NCBI RefSeq assembly: GCF_037975245.1
Contig: NC_092575.1
Location: forward strand, 18,306,841-18,370,840
Reading direction: 5' to 3'
Origin: Apostichopus japonicus
Lineage: Eukaryota > Echinodermata > Holothuroidea > Aspidochirotida > Stichopodidae
DNA length: 64,000 bases
Numbering within the stretch: the stretch's first letter is position 1; every line of letters begins with the position of its first letter. Under the pieces are notes generated by a model that was not told the DNA's origin, searched no databases, and saw nothing but the letters and a program-made list of their open reading frames with translations. This document shows, in pieces, positions 60,801 through 64,000 of this stretch. Made by a program: the position numbers and the translations under genes.

Positions 60801-63800
60801 TCGAGACCAGGGTGGGGGCAGTTTGCTTTTGCCGCGATCTCATACGGTCTCTGGAACTTTAAGTATTAGAAACGAACCTAGATTTATATCAACTGCTGTC
60901 GTGGCGCGGTTGGTTGCTCTGTACCTCGAGAGCGTGACGTATCTTGGATCGCGGGCTCGAGACCAGGGTGGGGGCAGTTTGCTTTTGCCGCGATCTCATA
61001 CGGTCTCTGGAACTTTAAGTATTAGAAACGAACCTAGATTTATATCAACTGCTGTCGTGGCGCGGTTGGTTGCTCTGTACCTCGAGAGCGTGACGTATCT
61101 TGGATCGCGGGCTCGAGACCAGGGTGGGGGCAGTTTGCTTTTGCCGCGATCTTATACGGTCTCTGGAACTTTAAGTATTAGAAACGAGCCTAGATTTATA
61201 TCAACTGCTGTCGTGGCGCGGTTGGTTGCTCTGTACCTCGAGAGCGTGACGTATCTTGGATCGCGGGCTCGAGACCAGGGTGGGGGCAGTTTGCTTTTGC
61301 CGCGATCTTATACGGTCTCTGGAACTTTAAGTATTAGAAACGAGCCTAGATTTATATCAACTGCTGTCGTGGCGCGGTTGGTTGCTCTGTACCTCGAGAG
61401 CGTGACGTATCTTGGATCGCGGGCTCGAGACCAGGGTGGGGGCAGTTTGCTTTTGCCGCGATCTTGTACGGTCTCTGGAACTTTAAGTATTAGAAACGAG
61501 CCTAGATTTATTTCAACTGCTGTCGTGGCGCGGTTGGTTGCTCTGTACCTCGAGAGCGTGACGTATTTTGGATCGCGGGCTCGAGACCAGGGTGGGGGCA
61601 GTTTGCTTTTGCCGCGATCTTATACGGTCTCTGGAACTTTAAGTATTAGAAACGAGCCTAGATTTATATCAACTGCTGTCGTGGCGCGGTTGGTTGCTCT
61701 GTACCTCGAGAGCGTGACGTATTTTGGATCGCGGGCTCGAGACCAGGGTGGGGGCAGTTTGCTTTTGCCGCGATCTTATACGGTCTCTGGAACTTTAAGT
61801 ATTAGAAACGAGCCTAGATTTATATCAACTGCTGTCGTGGCGCGGTTGGTTGCTCTGTACCTCGAGAGCGTGACGTATTTTGGATCGCGGGCTCGAGACC
61901 AGGGTGGGGGCAGTTTGCTTTTGCCGCGATCTTATACGGTCTCTGGAACTTTAAGTATTAGAAACGAGCCTAGATTTATATCAACTGCTGTCGTGGCGCG
62001 GTTGGTTGCTCTGTACCTCGAGAGCGTGAGGTATTTTGGATCGCGGGCTCGAGACCAGGGTGGGGGCAGTTTGCTTTTGCCGCGATCTTATACGGTCTCT
62101 GGAACTTTAAGTATTAGAAACGAGCCTAGATTTATATCAACTGCTGTCGTGGCGCGGTTGGTTGCTCTGTACCTCGAGAGCGTGAGGTATTTTGGATCGC
62201 GGGCTCGAGACCAGGGTGGGGGCAGTTTGCTTTTGCCGCGATCTTATACGGTATCTGGAACTTTAAGTATTAGAAACGAGCCTAGATTTATATCAACTGC
62301 TGTCGTGGCGCGGTTGGTTGCTCTGTACCTCGAGAGCGTGACGTATTTTGGATCGCGGGCTCGAGACCAGGGTGGGGGCAGTTTGCTTTTGCCGCGATCT
62401 TATACGGTCTCTGGAACTTTAAGTATTAGAAACGAGCCTAGATTTATATCAACTGCTGTCGTGGCGCGGTTGGTTGCTCTGTACCTCGAGAGCGTGACGT
62501 ATTTTGGATCGCGGGCTCGAGACCAGGGTGGGGGCAGTTTGCTTTTGCCGCGATCTTATACGGTCTCTGGAACTTTAAGTATTAGAAACGAGCCTAGATT
62601 TATATCAACTGCTGTCGTGGCGCGGTTGGTTGCTCTGTACCTCGAGAGCGTGACGTATTTTGGATCGCGGGCTCGAGACCAGGGTGGGGGCAGTTTGCTT
62701 TTGCCGCGATCTTATACGGTCTCTGGAACTTTAAGTATTAGAAACGAGCCTAGATTTATATCAACTGCTGTCGTGGCGCGGTTGGTTGCTCTGTACCTCG
62801 AGAGCGTGACGTATTTTGGATCGCGGGCTCGAGACCAGGGTGGGGGCAGTTTGCTTTTGCCGCGATCTCATACGGTCTCTGGAACTTTAAGTATTAGAAA
62901 CGAGCCTAGATTTATATCAACTGCTGTCGTGGCGCGGTTGGTTGCTCTGTACCTCGAGAGCGTGACGTATTTTGGATCGCGGGCTCGAGACCAGGGTGGG
63001 GGCAGTTTGCTTTTGCCGCGATCTCATACGGTCTCTGGAACTTTAAGTATTAGAAACGAGCCTAGATTTATATCAACTGCTGTCGTGGCGCGGTTGGTTG
63101 CTCTGTACCTCGAGAGCGTGACGTATCTTGGATCGCGGGCTCGAGACCAGGGTGGGGGCAGTTTGCTTTTGCCGCGATCTTATACGGTCTCTGGAACTTT
63201 AAGTATTAGAAACGAGCCTAGATTTATATCAACTGCTGTCGTGGCGCGGTTGGTTGCTCTGTACCTCGAGAGCGTGACGTATTTTGGATCGCGGGCTCGA
63301 GACCAGGGTGGGGGCAGTTTGCTTTTGCCGCGATCTTATACGGTCTCTGGAACTTTAAGTATTAGAAACGAGCCTAGATTTATATCAACTGCTGTCGTGG
63401 CGCGGTTGGTTGCTCTGTACCTCGAGAGCGTGACGTATTTTGGATCGCGGGCTCGAGACCAGGGTGGGGGCAGTTTGCTTTTGCCGCGATCTTATACGGT
63501 CTCTGGAACTTTAAGTATTAGAAACGAGCCTAGATTTATATCAACTGCTGTCGTGGCGCGGTTGGTTGCTCTGTACCTCGAGAGCGTGACGTATTTTGGA
63601 TCGCGGGCTCGAGACCAGGGTGGGGGCAGTTTGCTTTTGCCGCGATCTTATACGGTCTCTGGAACTTTAAGTATTAGAAACGAGCCTAGATTTATATCAA
63701 CTGCTGTCGTGGCGCGGTTGGTTGCTCTGTACCTCGAGAGCGTGAGGTATTTTGGATCGCGGGCTCGAGACCAGGGTGGGGGCAGTTTGCTTTTGCCGCG

Positions 63801-64000
63801 ATCTTATACGGTCTCTGGAACTTTAAGTATTAGAAACGAGCCTAGATTTATATCAACTGCTGTCGTGGCGCGGTTGGTTGCTCTGTACCTCGAGAGCGTG
63901 AGGTATTTTGGATCGCGGGCTCGAGACCAGGGTGGGGGCAGTTTGCTTTTGCCGCGATCTTATACGGTCTCTGGAACTTTAAGTATTAGAAACGAGCCTA
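54850..64000 (+). repeat. Terminal domain of about 58 consecutive 156-bp units
   Basis: No long unit is seen from 54,985 to the window end. Units are GAACC type to about 61,150, then GAGCC with GATCTTATAC. A frame stays open across the whole 9.1 kb on the plus strand. gtgaggtatttt marks units near 62,028, 62,184, 63,744 and 63,900. Confidence 0.85.
58590..61420 (+). repeat. Run of 19 units sharing TATTTTGG to TATCTTGG
   Basis: The change appears at about 58,600 and every 156 bases through about 61,408, then stops. A single further unit at about 63,124 has it. The change breaks the first T4 tract of the unit (position 54, counted from CAACTGCTG). Confidence 0.9.

Larger units (their letters stand above)
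14675..64000 (+). repeat. Satellite array of 156/161-bp units, 49.3 kb, open at window end
   Basis: Uninterrupted head-to-tail repetition from CAACTGCTG at 14676 to the last base. Numbering the unit from that C, it is 156 bp, or 161 bp where CTCTG (28-32) is tandemly doubled; hence 306-316 units. Hand count of the consensus gives 80 G+C of 156 and 13 CpG (expected about 10), unlike the AT-rich flank. Landmarks: A-box-like TGGCGCGGTTGG (13-24), B-box-like GGCTCGAGACC (65-75), two CTCGAG sites, inverted pairs GATCGCGG/CCGCGATC and GAGACC/GGTCTC, and T-runs at 53-56 and 94-97. Units differ mostly at a few sites: C/T/G before ATACGG, GAACC/GAGCC, CAGTTTG/CAGTTTC, and AGGG/ATGG. Unit length is in the range typical of nucleosome-sized and centromeric satellites. 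Location and function are unknown. Long open frames in it are a consequence of 156 = 3 x 52. Confidence 0.99.

Noticed and set aside
14675-64000. CRISPR array
   Set aside because: The whole 156/161-bp unit repeats without variable spacers, and the context is eukaryotic.
14675-64000. Tandem 5S rRNA, histone, snRNA or true tRNA gene cluster
   Set aside because: No 5S, histone or snRNA sequence is recognisable. The tRNA-like arms do not fold properly: the T-stem is only partly paired and no proper anticodon arm is seen.

Overview
The window looks like nuclear DNA from a metazoan, probably a marine invertebrate. The evidence is AT-rich intergenic DNA with no compact genes, a broken integrase gene with spliceosomal-type introns, nested hAT-like DNA transposons with 8-bp target-site duplications, a TA microsatellite and a very large satellite array. 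The species cannot be fixed from the sequence. I find no intact protein-coding gene and no canonical RNA gene.

Layout. 1-14,674 is AT-rich flank. It holds an hAT-type MITE (978-1,626, perfect 8-bp duplication); a 136-bp tandem duplication (4,006-4,273); a minus-strand, intron-containing Ty3/Gypsy-type integrase pseudogene (4,304-7,059), one exon of which is split by a second MITE (5,561-5,927, perfect 8-bp duplication); and a nest of transposons. The outer nest element is 8,537-12,361 (8-bp duplication). Inside it lies a foldback-like element, 9,524-11,812, with 187-bp terminal inverted repeats and its own 8-bp duplication. That in turn contains an hAT left end, a transposase C-terminal remnant, and 77-bp and 66-bp tandem repeats. 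An inverted-repeat element (12,905-13,182) and a long TA microsatellite (14,049-14,236) follow.

14,675-64,000 (49.3 kb, running off the window) is one uninterrupted head-to-tail satellite of roughly 306-316 units. The unit is 156 bp, or 161 bp where a CTCTG is duplicated. It is 51% GC and CpG-rich, unlike its flank. The array is divided into domains by unit length and diagnostic substitutions, with higher-order repeats, local segmental duplications, a homogeneous block of 41 long units, and a run of 19 units sharing one T-to-C change. The unit carries motifs resembling the A and B boxes of tRNA genes in the right order; two units have an exact B-box consensus. I infer a tRNA- or SINE-derived satellite, but this is not proven.

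Because 156 is 52 x 3, short-unit runs stay open in one frame for thousands of codons. The consensus has no ATG on that strand and there is no sign of coding constraint, so I do not call these frames genes. The most noteworthy object is this satellite: its Pol III-like boxes, interleaved inverted repeats and internal amplification history. The second is the integrase pseudogene with its datable transposon insertion.
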